From positions 1 to 64,000 of the forward strand of contig CAIZQU010000078.1 in NCBI GenBank assembly GCA_903935205.1: a stretch of DNA of 64,000 nucleotides, read 5' to 3'. Both the position numbers and the translations under genes were made by a program. A model generated the notes under the pieces. That model was not told the origin of the DNA. It saw only the letters and a list, made by a program, of their open reading frames with translations, and searched no databases. Below, piece after piece: positions 27,953 to 36,364 of the stretch (position 1 is the stretch's first letter; each line of letters begins with the position of its first letter). Source of the stretch: an uncultured cyanobacterium (GTDB taxonomy: Bacteria; Cyanobacteriota; Cyanobacteriia; PCC-6307; Cyanobiaceae).

Positions 27953-28274
27953 TTGGTGCTTTGGGCAACAGGACCCCAACTGCACGAAACGCCGGCCCCG
28001 CTCAGCCCCCCTTGCCGAGTCGCTGCCGTTGGCCGTTCCGCCGGCCCGCCCTGCGACGCAGTTGCCTCGCCCCACAAGGATCTGGGCTCCGCAGCGGCCC
28101 AGGGCCACGCCCTGAACGGCAGCACGGCCGAACCGCACGGCCAAACCGCCGTGCATCACACCTGGCCGAACGCCCGAAAGGGTTCCCGGCAGCCGTTCCT
28201 GCAGCAGGCGGCCTTCCAGGGGTAGAGGGGGTGGTTGCTAGGGTTGGAAGCCGTTTGCTTCCGCGCAGCAGTTC
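27953..28274. other. Gap upstream of rpsU, no gene seen
   Basis: About 320 bp between element copy 5 and rpsU. It should hold the rpsU promoter. No RNA gene, repeat or convincing open frame was recognised. A run GGTAGAGGGGGTGGTTGC lies ~40 bp before the rpsU start. Confidence 0.3.
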
Positions 28275-28445
28275 ATGACCCAGGTCACCGTCGGCGAAAA
28301 CGAAGGGATCGAATCCGCCCTGCGCCGTTTCAAGCGCCAGGTCTCCAAGGCAGGGATCTTCGCCGACCTGAAGCGCCTGCGCCATCACGAGACCCCGACC
28401 GAGAAGTACAAGCGCAAGGCCCAGCAGCGCCGCCGCCGCCGCTGA
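28275..28445 (+). CDS. rpsU: 30S ribosomal protein bS21
   Basis: This 56-residue protein reads [20 protein letters not shown], then [19 protein letters not shown] and a strongly basic [12 protein letters not shown] end. That is the standard cyanobacterial S21, a small-subunit protein at the mRNA exit near the anti-Shine-Dalgarno region. Length and sequence are as expected. It stands alone on the plus strand with ~320 bp of non-coding sequence before it. A CCCCTGAGGGG hairpin at about 28470 could aid termination, but no T-run follows. Confidence 0.97.
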   Translation: MTQVTVGENEGIESALRRFKRQVSKAGIFADLKRLRHHETPTEKYKRKAQQRRRRR

Positions 28446-29062
28446 TCACCACAGCCATCGCCGCTGGTTGACCCCTGAGGGGCTGTCCCGATGGATCCTC
28501 CTTGGAGGGGGATTCATTGTGGTCCTTTGGCGCGGCCGGAGGTTTGGGGTCCGGAGGTTTGTGGTTGCGAATCTGGTCCGGGTGGTCACGGGTTGCACCA
28601 TCGGCTCGTCGGCTCTGTTCCGACGCTGGGTCGGCCGGTTTGCCTGGCCTGGCAGATCTTCCTTGGCAGTCCACACCTGACCCGCCTCGGCTGATGGGTT
28701 TTCTTCATTCCACTCGCTGAAGGCTGATCCCTGCGGTTTGCGCCGCTGGGGCTGGTCGGCTCGGCACAGCGCTGAATGGTCCGTCCTGGGTGGGCTTCAC
28801 TGCGTGGTCTTCACCCCCATGAATACCGCCTGGACTGCGCCCAGCGGCCCCACCGCCCAAGGCGCGCGCCCGCACGATCGCCATGGCTGCTGCATGCGTG
28901 CAGAGCCCTGGCGTCACAGCTGTCCTGCCGCCCTCCTGAGTCCTGCCGCCCTCCTGGGTGCAGCGGCGCTGCAGATCCGCCGCTCAACGGGAACCGGTGC
29001 TTCTACCGGTTCCCCACCGGGCTCGGCCGACCCAAGCTGAAGGAGCCCTGACGCTGCACACC
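28446..29062. other. Intergenic region after rpsU, no gene recognised
   Basis: About 620 bp. Several short open frames exist on both strands, none with a family pattern, a ribosome binding site or a composition like the neighbouring genes. Two small hairpins near the left end (CCCCTGAGGGG and CCTCCTTGGAGG) could end rpsU transcripts. The 5' part of the following small gene's promoter must be here. Confidence 0.3.
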
Positions 29063-29239
29063 ATGGAGTTTTCCGCTTCCGCTGACGAGTCCCGGGGTGA
29101 GGCTTTCCACTTCGGTCGCTGGCTCGCAGAGGCCCTCAACCACGCCTTCGGCAACCCCAGGGAGGAGGGCCTCAACCAGCCCCCGCTGGTGGGGGTGCAG
29201 CCCTACCGGGACCGCCCCCTCCGCCGCGGTGCCCGCTAG
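29063..29239 (+). CDS. Small hypothetical protein, 58 aa
   Basis: The product runs MEFSASADESRGEAFHFGRW, then LAEALNHAFGNPREEGLNQP and a basic end RPLRRGAR. It has normal high-GC codon use, no membrane segment and a compact, conserved-looking core (GRWLAEALNHAFGNP). I cannot assign a family or function. The stop TAG at 29237-29239 is followed immediately by repeat element copy 6, and the convergent ComM-like gene ends on the far side of that element. Confidence 0.6.
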   Translation: MEFSASADESRGEAFHFGRWLAEALNHAFGNPREEGLNQPPLVGVQPYRDRPLRRGAR

Positions 29240-29530
29240 GAGCCTGTTGCGCGTAGGTCGACAGGCCAGGCCCTGAACAGAGGCAGACCCGATCGGGCGC
29301 CTATTGCAGCCCCAGCCTGAGACAACGGGCATCGGCAACAAGGCATCGGGAACAAGGCATCGGGAACATCGCCGCACCTTGATCGCAAGATCTGGTGCGG
29401 CCCAATCCTTCTGCCCTTGGGCGCGGCGCCGCAGTCGCGCTGCGGATGAGATCCATGGGAGACCCAGTTCCGTTCCACAGCGCGATCTCCCCATGGATCT
29501 GGAGCCAATACGGCGACGCGCAACAGGCTC
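29240..29530 (+). repeat. Inverted-terminus repeat element, copy 6 (between two convergent stop codons)
   Basis: The left end is GAGCCTGTTGCGCGTAG at 29240 and the right end CGACGCGCAACAGGCTC to 29530; the termini pair over 15 of 17 bp. The interior has GAACAGAGGCAGACCCGATCGGG, three GGCATCGGGAACAA units, GATCGCAAGATCTGGTGCGG and two CCATGG blocks. It fills the whole space between the stop of the small gene (29239) and the stop of the ComM-like gene (29531), with no spare base on either side. Confidence 0.85.
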
Positions 29531-31177
29531 TTAGGCCGGGTCGGCTACCCCGTCGAAGCTCCGAAAGGTGAGGGCCTCGGCGATCGCGCCGGGCCCCACC
29601 CGATCCTGATCCTCCAGGTCGGCGATCGTGCGCGCCACCCTCAGAATCCGGCCGCCGCTGCGGGCCGAGAGCTGGCGCTGCTCGATCGCCCGCTCCCAGA
29701 GATCGAGGGCCTGGGGCTCCAGCCCCAGGCTGGCCCGCAACCTGGCGGTGTCGATCCGGCCGTTGCCGCCGCCGCCCGGGTTGCGCCGGGCCATCCGTTT
29801 CCGGGCCCGCCGCACCCGTCGGGCCACCTCGCCGCTGCTCTCCGGGGCCTCGCCTGGGCTCGGGCCCCTGGGCTGGCCCAGGGCCTGGCCAGGGGGCAAG
29901 CCTGCGGTCAGGCCAGGGCCCTGGCCCGAGCCCAGCGCATGGAAATCGCAGCGGTAGGCCTCCGCCAGCTGGCTGGAGGGGCAGCGGTGCATCACCACCT
30001 GCAGATCGAGCCGGTCCAGCAGGGGCCCCGAGATCCGGCCCCAGTAGCGCCGTCGTTCCGCCTCGCCGCAGCGGCAGGCCCGCTCCGGGTCGCCCCACCA
30101 GCCGCAGGGGCAGGGATTGGTGGCGCCCACCAGGGTGATGCGGCAGGGGAAGCGGCAGCTCTGGCGGGTGCGGCTGATCCACACCTCCCCCTCCTCAAGG
30201 GGTTGACGCAGCTGGTCGAGCACGGGCCGGCGGAATTCGGCCAGCTCATCGAGGAACAGCACACCCCGGTGGGCCAGGCTCAACTCGCCGGGGCGGGGCA
30301 CCGAGCCCCCACCCACCAGGGCGGCGGCCGAGCAGCTGTGGTGAGGGGCGCGGAAGGGGCGGCGGCGCACCAGGCCGGCGCCCCCCGGCAGCAGGCCGGC
30401 CACCGAATGGAGTTGGGTGAGTTCGAGGGCCTCGGCGCGGCTGAGGGGGGGCAGAAGACCCGCCAGACAGCGGGCCAGCATGGTCTTGCCGGAGCCTGGG
30501 GGACCAACCAGCAGCAGGTGGTGGTCGCCGGCGGCGGCGATCTCCAGGGCCCGGCGACCGTGCCGCTGGCCCCGCACCTCCCCCAGCTCCCCGGCGGGTT
30601 GCTCCGGCCGCTCCACCGCGGCAGGTTCCGGCGATGCGCCCCTGCTGGGATCGGCCAGCACCGCCAGGGCCTGGCCCAGGCTTGAGGCCCCCCAGACCGT
30701 GAGCCCCTCCACCAGTCGCGCCTCGGCCAGGTTGGGGGCCGCCACCAGCAGGGCCCGCACCCCCTGACGCCGCGCCGCCAGGGCGATGGCCAGCACCCCG
30801 CGCACCGGCCGCAGGCTGCCGTCCAGACCCAGCTCAGCCGCACTCCAGACCCCCTCCAGCCGCTCCGGTGCCAGCTGGCCGCTGGCGCTGAGCAGCCCCA
30901 GGGCGATCGGCAGATCGAAGGCGGGCCCCTCCTTGCGCAGGTCGGCGGGAGCCAGGCTGACGATCACCCGCGTCAGCGGCACCCGCAGGCCACTGTTGCG
31001 CAGGGCGCCGCGCACCCTCTCCCGCGATTCCTGCACCGCCGCATCGGCCAGGCCCACCATCTGCAGCCCCGGCAGGCCGGGGCTGATGTCGACCTCCACC
31101 ATCACGGGTTGGGCCTCCAGCCCCCGCAGGCCCGCACTGCCGCACCGTGCCAACATCAGATCGGATTTGGTGATCAC
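29531..31177 (-). CDS. YifB/ComM family Mg-chelatase-like AAA+ ATPase
   Basis: The 548-residue protein has the ComM layout. It begins with an N-terminal Lon-protease-like fold (CGSAGLRGLEAQPVMVEVDI, VSLAPADLRKEGPAFDLPIALGLL). A ChlI-type AAA+ core follows, with Walker A LLVGPPGSGKTMLARCLAG (~residue 225), Walker B-like GVLFLDELAEF and zinc-like cysteines CPCGWWGDPERACRCG. A C-terminal helical Mg-chelatase domain ends it. In naturally transformable bacteria ComM is a hexameric helicase that extends D-loops during integration of taken-up DNA. The catalytic-protease Ser-Lys pair is not evident, as is usual. No other competence genes are visible here. Its 5' end is near the divergent HIT gene. 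Confidence 0.9.
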   Translation of the reverse strand: MITKSDLMLARCGSAGLRGLEAQPVMVEVDISPGLPGLQMVGLADAAVQESRERVRGALRNSGLRVPLTRVIVSLAPADLRKEGPAFDLPIALGLLSASGQLAPERLEGVWSAAELGLDGSLRPVRGVLAIALAARRQGVRALLVAAPNLAEARLVEGLTVWGASSLGQALAVLADPSRGASPEPAAVERPEQPAGELGEVRGQRHGRRALEIAAAGDHHLLLVGPPGSGKTMLARCLAGLLPPLSRAEALELTQLHSVAGLLPGGAGLVRRRPFRAPHHSCSAAALVGGGSVPRPGELSLAHRGVLFLDELAEFRRPVLDQLRQPLEEGEVWISRTRQSCRFPCRITLVGATNPCPCGWWGDPERACRCGEAERRRYWGRISGPLLDRLDLQVVMHRCPSSQLAEAYRCDFHALGSGQGPGLTAGLPPGQALGQPRGPSPGEAPESSGEVARRVRRARKRMARRNPGGGGNGRIDTARLRASLGLEPQALDLWERAIEQRQLSARSGGRILRVARTIADLEDQDRVGPGAIAEALTFRSFDGVADPA

Positions 31178-31227
31178 TGACCTTCCAGTGCCACCACCCG
31201 CATCAACCCCGCCCAGTGCCCGGCGCC

Positions 31228-31632
31228 ATGAGCAGCAGTGAGGCCCCCTTTCCCACCCAGGCCGATGGCGGCGAGCGCGCGGCCGTTCCCGATAGCGGCG
31301 ACACGATCTTCGGTCGCATCCTGCGGGGGGAAATCCCCTGCGATGCGGTCTACAGCGATGAGCTCTGCCTGGCCTTCCGCGATGTGAATCCCCAGGCGCC
31401 GGTGCATGTGCTGGTGATTCCGCGCCAGCCGATCGCCCAGCTGGGGGAGGCCCATGAGGGGCATCGGGAGCTGCTGGGGCACCTGCTGCTGGTGGCGGCC
31501 CGGGTGGCGCGGCAGGAGGGACTGAGCGGCTGGCGCACCGTGATCAACAGCGGCGCCGAGGCCGGCCAGACCGTGTTCCACCTGCATGTGCATGTGATCG
31601 GTGGCCGACCCCTGGCCTGGCCGCCGGGCTGA
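31228..31632 (+). CDS. HIT family hydrolase (HINT type)
   Basis: This 134-residue protein has the histidine triad HLHVHV near the C-terminus, preceded by INSGAEAGQTVFHLHVHVIGG, and the N-terminal DTIFGRILRGEIPCD. Those are marks of the Hint branch, which hydrolyses adenosine phosphoramidates. It carries a ~25-residue polar N-terminal extension. The ATG at 31228 (MSSSEAP) is preferred to one at 31216. It is followed 89 bp later by the ABC transporter, so the HIT gene, the ABC gene and the HLIP gene may be co-transcribed. Confidence 0.93.
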   Translation: MSSSEAPFPTQADGGERAAVPDSGDTIFGRILRGEIPCDAVYSDELCLAFRDVNPQAPVHVLVIPRQPIAQLGEAHEGHRELLGHLLLVAARVARQEGLSGWRTVINSGAEAGQTVFHLHVHVIGGRPLAWPPG

Positions 31633-31721
31633 GATGTCGGCTGGACCACAGGCCAGGCGCATCCAGCCCCAGCCCTTCCTCCCCCGCCAGCGGCGACAAT
31701 GCCCTGATTCGCCGGCCCCCC

Positions 31722-33746
31722 TTGAACCCCCTGAAGGCCCTCCGTGAGCAGCTCGGCAAGCTGCAGCGCCTGGCCCAGCCCTATTTCCTTCCCCTCGATG
31801 CCAACGGCCAGGCGGCGAGCGGCGCCCAGTTCCTGCTGCTGATCCTGGCTCTGGTGGCGGTGGTGGTGGGGGTGACCCTGTTGCTCCTGACCGCGGCCGT
31901 CGGCGTCAGCGGTGCCCTGATTCCAGAGCTGCAGGGCCGTTTCCTTCCCGGTGTGCCCCAACAGGTGGCCTCGCTCTGGAGCGGGCCGGTTGGGCCGGTG
32001 ATCATGGGCCTGGCCGCCGCCGGGTCGTTCTGCTTCTGGTGGTTCCGCGGCCGGTTGCGCCAGGGACGCTGGCTGCCGTGGTTGCTGCTGGGGGTGATCA
32101 TCCTGCTGATCCTGGTGATCAACGGCATCAATGTGGGCATCAGTTTCATCGCCCGCAATGTCGACAACACCCTGGTCGCCTACGACAAGGATGGCTTCTG
32201 GAAGACGGTCGCGATCTATGCCTTCTGCCTGGTTCTGGCCCTGCCGATCCGGGCGATCCAGAGCTATCTGATCCCCAAGCTCGGGCTAATGTGGCGGGAA
32301 TGGCTGAGCAGCCGCCTGCTGCAGCGCTACATGAGCAACCGCGCCTACTACGTGCTCAATCCGAACGACGAAAGCCAGGAGGAAATCGACAACCCGGACC
32401 AGCGGATCTCTCAGGATACGGCCAGCTTCACAGCAACCAGTCTGAGCGTGACGGTAGAGATTCTCTCGGCACTTCTGACCTTCTTCAGTTTCATTATTGT
32501 GCTGCTGAGCATCAACAGTACCCTGGCCTTGTGGCTGCTGATCTATTCGGTGGCCGGCACGGCGGTGGTGGTGTTTGCCAGCCGTAAGCTCGTCAATCTT
32601 AATTACCAACAGCTCAAGCTCGAGGCCGACTTCCGCTACGGATTGGTTCACATCCGCGACAATGCCGAGTCGATCGCCTTTTACCGCGGTGAAAAGCAGG
32701 AGACCCATGAGGGAGAACGGCGCCTGGGCGGTGCGATTCGCAACTACAACCGCCTGATCATCTGGGAGGCCCTGATCCAGGTGATCCAGCGCTCCTACGA
32801 TTACTTTTCGCGCTTCCTGCCCTGGCTGGTGATCGCCCCGATCTACTTCGCCAAGCAGGTTGATTTCGGCGTCTTCGGCCAGGCCAGCATCGCCTTTTCC
32901 CAGGTGCTGTTCTCGGTCAGTTACATCGTCAACAACATTGACCGCCTCGCCGCCTTCTCGGCCTCGATCAGCCGCCTCGAGGGCTTCCAGAGCAAGGTGG
33001 AAGGCATCGCCGCCGCCCGCGCTGGCGCCGAGAACGGGGCCGGGGGCGAGCTTGCTCCCAAGCCAGCGGACAAGGCCTCCTCGATCGTGGTGCGCCATGT
33101 CGATCTGGTGCCACCCCGCTCCTCCCGCACCCTGATTCGCGATCTCAACCTCACGGTCGGTCCGCAGCAGCGGCTGCTGGTGGTGGGTCCCTCCGGCTGT
33201 GGCAAGACCTCCTTCCTGCGGCTGGTCAGCGGCCTCTGGCCGGCGGCCAGCGGTCAGGTGGAGCGGCCGCCGGTGGGGGAGCTGATGTTCATTCCCCAGA
33301 AGCCCTACATGCTGCTTGGCAGCCTGCGGGAGCAGCTCTGCTATCCCCAGCCCCCCGATCGCTTCAACGATTCCCAGCTCCGCCATGTGCTGACGGAAGT
33401 GCGGCTGCCGGAGCTGGTGCAGCGCTATCCGGACCTCGACATCAAGCAGGACTGGCCCCGGCTGCTCTCGCTGGGTGAGCAGCAGCGCCTGGCCTTCGCG
33501 CGGCTGCTGCTCAATGCCCCTCGCTATGTGGTGCTTGATGAAGCCACCAGCGCCCTCGATGTGGGCACCGAAAAGCTGCTTTATGAGCTGCTTCTGCAGC
33601 GCGATCTGGCCTTTGTGAGCGTGGGCCACCGGCCCACCCTGGTCGACTACCACGACACCGTGCTGGAACTCGATGGCACGGGCGGCTGGCGCCTGCTGCC
33701 GGCGGCCGGCTATAGCTTTGGGCGAACTGTTGGAACCGATGCCTGA
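31722..33746 (+). CDS. ABC transporter, fused permease and ATPase (SbmA/BacA - YddA type)
   Basis: This 674-residue half-transporter would work as a homodimer in the membrane. The permease half has about six helices and ends near residue 440; it includes EWLSSRLLQRYMSNRAYYVL and NPDQRISQD, typical of the YddA/ABCD/Rv1819c group. The ATPase half has Walker A VVGPSGCGKTSFLRL, signature LSLGEQQRLAFARLLL and Walker B YVVLDEATSALD. Relatives carry cobalamin, peptides or long-chain acyl compounds, so the substrate is open. The start is a TTG at 31722 (TTG AAC CCC CTG). Its stop overlaps the start of the HLIP gene. Confidence 0.92.
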   Translation: MNPLKALREQLGKLQRLAQPYFLPLDANGQAASGAQFLLLILALVAVVVGVTLLLLTAAVGVSGALIPELQGRFLPGVPQQVASLWSGPVGPVIMGLAAAGSFCFWWFRGRLRQGRWLPWLLLGVIILLILVINGINVGISFIARNVDNTLVAYDKDGFWKTVAIYAFCLVLALPIRAIQSYLIPKLGLMWREWLSSRLLQRYMSNRAYYVLNPNDESQEEIDNPDQRISQDTASFTATSLSVTVEILSALLTFFSFIIVLLSINSTLALWLLIYSVAGTAVVVFASRKLVNLNYQQLKLEADFRYGLVHIRDNAESIAFYRGEKQETHEGERRLGGAIRNYNRLIIWEALIQVIQRSYDYFSRFLPWLVIAPIYFAKQVDFGVFGQASIAFSQVLFSVSYIVNNIDRLAAFSASISRLEGFQSKVEGIAAARAGAENGAGGELAPKPADKASSIVVRHVDLVPPRSSRTLIRDLNLTVGPQQRLLVVGPSGCGKTSFLRLVSGLWPAASGQVERPPVGELMFIPQKPYMLLGSLREQLCYPQPPDRFNDSQLRHVLTEVRLPELVQRYPDLDIKQDWPRLLSLGEQQRLAFARLLLNAPRYVVLDEATSALDVGTEKLLYELLLQRDLAFVSVGHRPTLVDYHDTVLELDGTGGWRLLPAAGYSFGRTVGTDA

Positions 33747-34041
33747 CCCCGCCACTCCAGCCGATCCCCGTCGCGCCGCGGCCCGCGCTGGCGCTCCTGC
33801 CACCGCCGTCAACGCCGGCCAGGATGTGCCCGGCTCCGCCACGGCGGCAGCCCAGGCCACCGCTGGCGCGCCGGTCTCCCGGGCCACCACCCCCACCACC
33901 GGTGTGGAGCCGGCCTTCGGCTGGAGCACCTACGCCGAGCGGGTCAACGGCCGCTTTGCCATGCTCGGCTTCGCCGCGGTGCTGCTGATCGAGGCCCTCA
34001 GCCGCGACACCTTCCTGCACTGGGCGGGGTTGGTGCCCTGA
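33739..34041 (+). CDS. High-light-inducible (HLIP / one-helix chlorophyll a/b-binding) protein
   Basis: The C-terminal third has the chlorophyll-binding helix ERVNGRFAMLGFAAVLLIEA, followed by the luminal end LSRDTFLHWAGLVP. HLIPs sit in the thylakoid membrane, bind chlorophyll and carotenoid, and protect photosystem assembly under stress. An Ala/Pro/Thr-rich N-terminal ~60 residues is longer than in minimal HLIPs. The ATG at 33739 overlaps the ABC transporter's last 8 bases (ATGCCTGA), so translation is probably coupled. The alternative upstream frame is inside the ABC gene and not credible. Confidence 0.92.
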   Translation: MPDPATPADPRRAAARAGAPATAVNAGQDVPGSATAAAQATAGAPVSRATTPTTGVEPAFGWSTYAERVNGRFAMLGFAAVLLIEALSRDTFLHWAGLVP

Positions 34042-34429
34042 GCCCAGGGGGGGGCTTCCAGCGACGGCCCCCTGGCCGCGGCCACCGCCATTGGCGTACC
34101 CGAGTCCATTCGGCGGTGGCTCTGGGCGCCAGGCAGACCCAGTCCCCCGGTCTGGCCTGATCAGCCGAGGCACCGAGTTGGCTCAGTCTGAGCCTCAGCC
34201 TGATCCATGGTCGGCAGGCCGCAGGGCTGGCGGCCATGCAGCTCGCCGGCGGCTCGGGCCGGTTGGAAACGGTGCAGCAGCTCCGCTCCCGGCCCGCTCG
34301 GGCGAGCCGCCCCGCTGGCGGCACGAGGGCGGCGAGGCGAGCTGCTCAAGCATGGGCAGATCGATGGGGCTGGGTTCAAAGCAAGGGTGCAATCTGCTAG
34401 GTTTGAGAAGTTGAAATGAATGGGGCTAA
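34042..34429. other. Gap between the HLIP gene and the lic-like operon
   Basis: About 390 bp without a recognisable gene. It should carry the promoter of the three-gene operon that follows. The last ~60 bp (from 34375) are less GC-rich than the rest and contain an out-of-frame ATG at 34417. Confidence 0.3.
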
Positions 34430-36364
34430 CTGCGTAAGGCTTTTGTTATCCTCGCTGCCGGATTCGCCCAACGTTTCGGCGGCCAACATCACAAGGCTCT
34501 GGTTCCCCTGATCCTCTCCGAAGGAACCTTGCCGCGCCTCGTGCGCCAGCTGATTCTGCTCGCACCTGAAGCTCCAATCTGCATCGCCGTCGGTCACCGT
34601 GCCTCTGAGGTTGAGGCCGCTGTTGATGGCCTTTCCCCCAGCCTTGTCTGTGTCCAGGCTCCCCAAACCACCGCGACCTCGTTGCTCCACAGCCTCACCG
34701 CTGCACTCGATCGCCTGGCCGACCATGCCGATCTGCAGGGGGCATGGGTTTTGTTCGCCGACACCCTCTACCATCCCGATGCTCTGGTTCGCCTGATTCA
34801 GAGCGATGCTGATTCTCCCGTGCTCGCCAGCCAGCCCGTTCAGGCTGAGGCCAGCGCTGAGCCGATCGGAGTGCTTGTCGAGCCTGGCAGCCAGCGGCTG
34901 CTGGCCCTGGGGCCGGCTGTGCCCAGCTGCGATGGGGTGATGGCAGCTGCGGTCTATTGGCCCCGATCCTCCTGGTCCTTTGTTATGGCAGCCGTTGCCC
35001 GGGGCCTGGTCCTTCAGTGGCAGGTCCTGCGCGATTACCAAGGCCAGGGCCCCGTGACTGTCCTCCCCCTGGGGCGCGGTCAGACCCGCGACATCGACAC
35101 CCCAGCGGACGCGGGAGAAGCCCTGGGCCATCTGCGCGACCCGTTGGCCGTCAGCTTCTTCCGGCGCAGCATCAGCAAGGATGAACGCAACCTCAGCCAG
35201 GGCGACAGGATCACCAGCTCCGCCTATCGCAAGGTGTGCATGAGCGAGGGGCTCGCCCTCTGCGAAGCCCATGCTTTGGACTGGCTCCATGGCACCGCGG
35301 GTTGCCGGGTGCCCGCCTGCCTGGATCGTCAGGGTCGGATTCTGTTGCTGGAGCCGATCCATGGGATCCGCCTCTATGACCTGCTGCGACTGTTGCGCTC
35401 CATCGAGCGGCTCAGACCTGAGCAGGCCGCCCAGGCCAGAGCCGCATCGCTGCAGTTGCTACGGCGAAGCCTTGAGCAGTTGTGGTGCCTGCAGAGGGCC
35501 TTGCTGGCCTGGCCGTTGGCCCACGAGCGGCCGGCCTATCCACTCTCCAGCCATCTGGCGGGGCTATTGGCGACCTTGCTGCGCCTGCTGGGACTGCCGT
35601 CGCTGCAGCCAGGCGAATGCCGCGAATTGCGTGGGTTCGACCGACTCTGGCGGACGGCCGATGTGCTGATTCCCTTCCGAGATGCCACGGCAAAAAACAC
35701 CATTGTTCTGATCCCCGAGCTGGCGCCAAGGGCGGCTGAAAGCAGCGGCGATCGCATCGCCAAGATCGCGGAGTGGCTTGATCGTGACGAGAGCGCTTCT
35801 GTGCCACTGGTGGATATCGATTTCACCTCCGTCGTTCATCGCACCGCCCCGGAGGATGATTTGTTCAGTCTCTTGGCCCATGCCGGTAGCCTGCCGGTGG
35901 GTCGCAGGCTGCTGGCCGAGTTGGTGCCCAGCGCCGCCAACTGGCCGACGGCTGTGGCGGACCTGGTGAGCTGGATCGATCCTGCGATCCGTCGCGATGG
36001 CGGTCGGGCCGCCAGGGCGCTGCTGGTGCGCTACCTCCGATTTGGTGGACGGAAATTGCTGTATCGAATTCTCAATCCCGCCGCGTTCTGTGTGCGGTTT
36101 CGCTATGACGATCCCGTCTTTTATTTCAGGCAGCTTCCCCATCTGCTCAGCCAGCTCGATCCTGGATTCCACACCTCCTTTCCCTGCCTCTCCGCCCGGC
36201 TCGACCAGCTCAGCCAGACCGTTTCCCTCCTGCCAGCCTGGAGGGATGCAGAAGCCGGTCAGGACCTCTATCGCTCCCAGCTCGGTGCCAGCCTGACCTA
36301 CTGGCAGGAAAGCCCGCTGGAGATCCCCGATCGCGGTGCCCCATCCCTCTGGGGCCGGTCATGA
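34430..36364 (+). CDS. Nucleotidyltransferase fused to an APH/choline-kinase-like domain (LicC-LicA-like fusion)
   Basis: Residues 1-~215 resemble a sugar/choline-phosphate nucleotidyltransferase, with KAFVILAAGFAQRFGGQHHK. This is the LAAG..xR.G..xK loop that binds the NTP (LAAG 8-11, Arg15, Lys22). Residues ~230-560 resemble aminoglycoside/choline kinases: EAHALDWLHGTAGCRVPACL, then ILLLEPIHGIRLYDLL, a catalytic-loop-like FRDATAKN (Asp418, Asn423) and a metal-binding-like PLVDIDF (Asp464). In choline-decorating bacteria LicA phosphorylates choline and LicC activates it with CTP. The NTP loop is in frame only from a stop at 34427-34429, so a CTG at 34430 is the likeliest start; a TTG start at 34529 would lose it. 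It overlaps the next gene by 4 bp (ATGA). The kinase reading is an inference from motifs. Confidence 0.65.
   Translation: MRKAFVILAAGFAQRFGGQHHKALVPLILSEGTLPRLVRQLILLAPEAPICIAVGHRASEVEAAVDGLSPSLVCVQAPQTTATSLLHSLTAALDRLADHADLQGAWVLFADTLYHPDALVRLIQSDADSPVLASQPVQAEASAEPIGVLVEPGSQRLLALGPAVPSCDGVMAAAVYWPRSSWSFVMAAVARGLVLQWQVLRDYQGQGPVTVLPLGRGQTRDIDTPADAGEALGHLRDPLAVSFFRRSISKDERNLSQGDRITSSAYRKVCMSEGLALCEAHALDWLHGTAGCRVPACLDRQGRILLLEPIHGIRLYDLLRLLRSIERLRPEQAAQARAASLQLLRRSLEQLWCLQRALLAWPLAHERPAYPLSSHLAGLLATLLRLLGLPSLQPGECRELRGFDRLWRTADVLIPFRDATAKNTIVLIPELAPRAAESSGDRIAKIAEWLDRDESASVPLVDIDFTSVVHRTAPEDDLFSLLAHAGSLPVGRRLLAELVPSAANWPTAVADLVSWIDPAIRRDGGRAARALLVRYLRFGGRKLLYRILNPAAFCVRFRYDDPVFYFRQLPHLLSQLDPGFHTSFPCLSARLDQLSQTVSLLPAWRDAEAGQDLYRSQLGASLTYWQESPLEIPDRGAPSLWGRS

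Noticed and set aside
28446-29062. A 70-codon plus-strand frame after rpsU (MTPEGLSRWILLGGG...)
   Set aside because: It begins in the presumed terminator hairpins, is Val/Arg-rich without a known pattern, and has no ribosome binding site.
27379-29530. Coding frames within the repeat elements (for example LPWLSSPPHRDC-type translations)
   Set aside because: The frames differ between copies and are broken by indels; similarity follows DNA, not protein.
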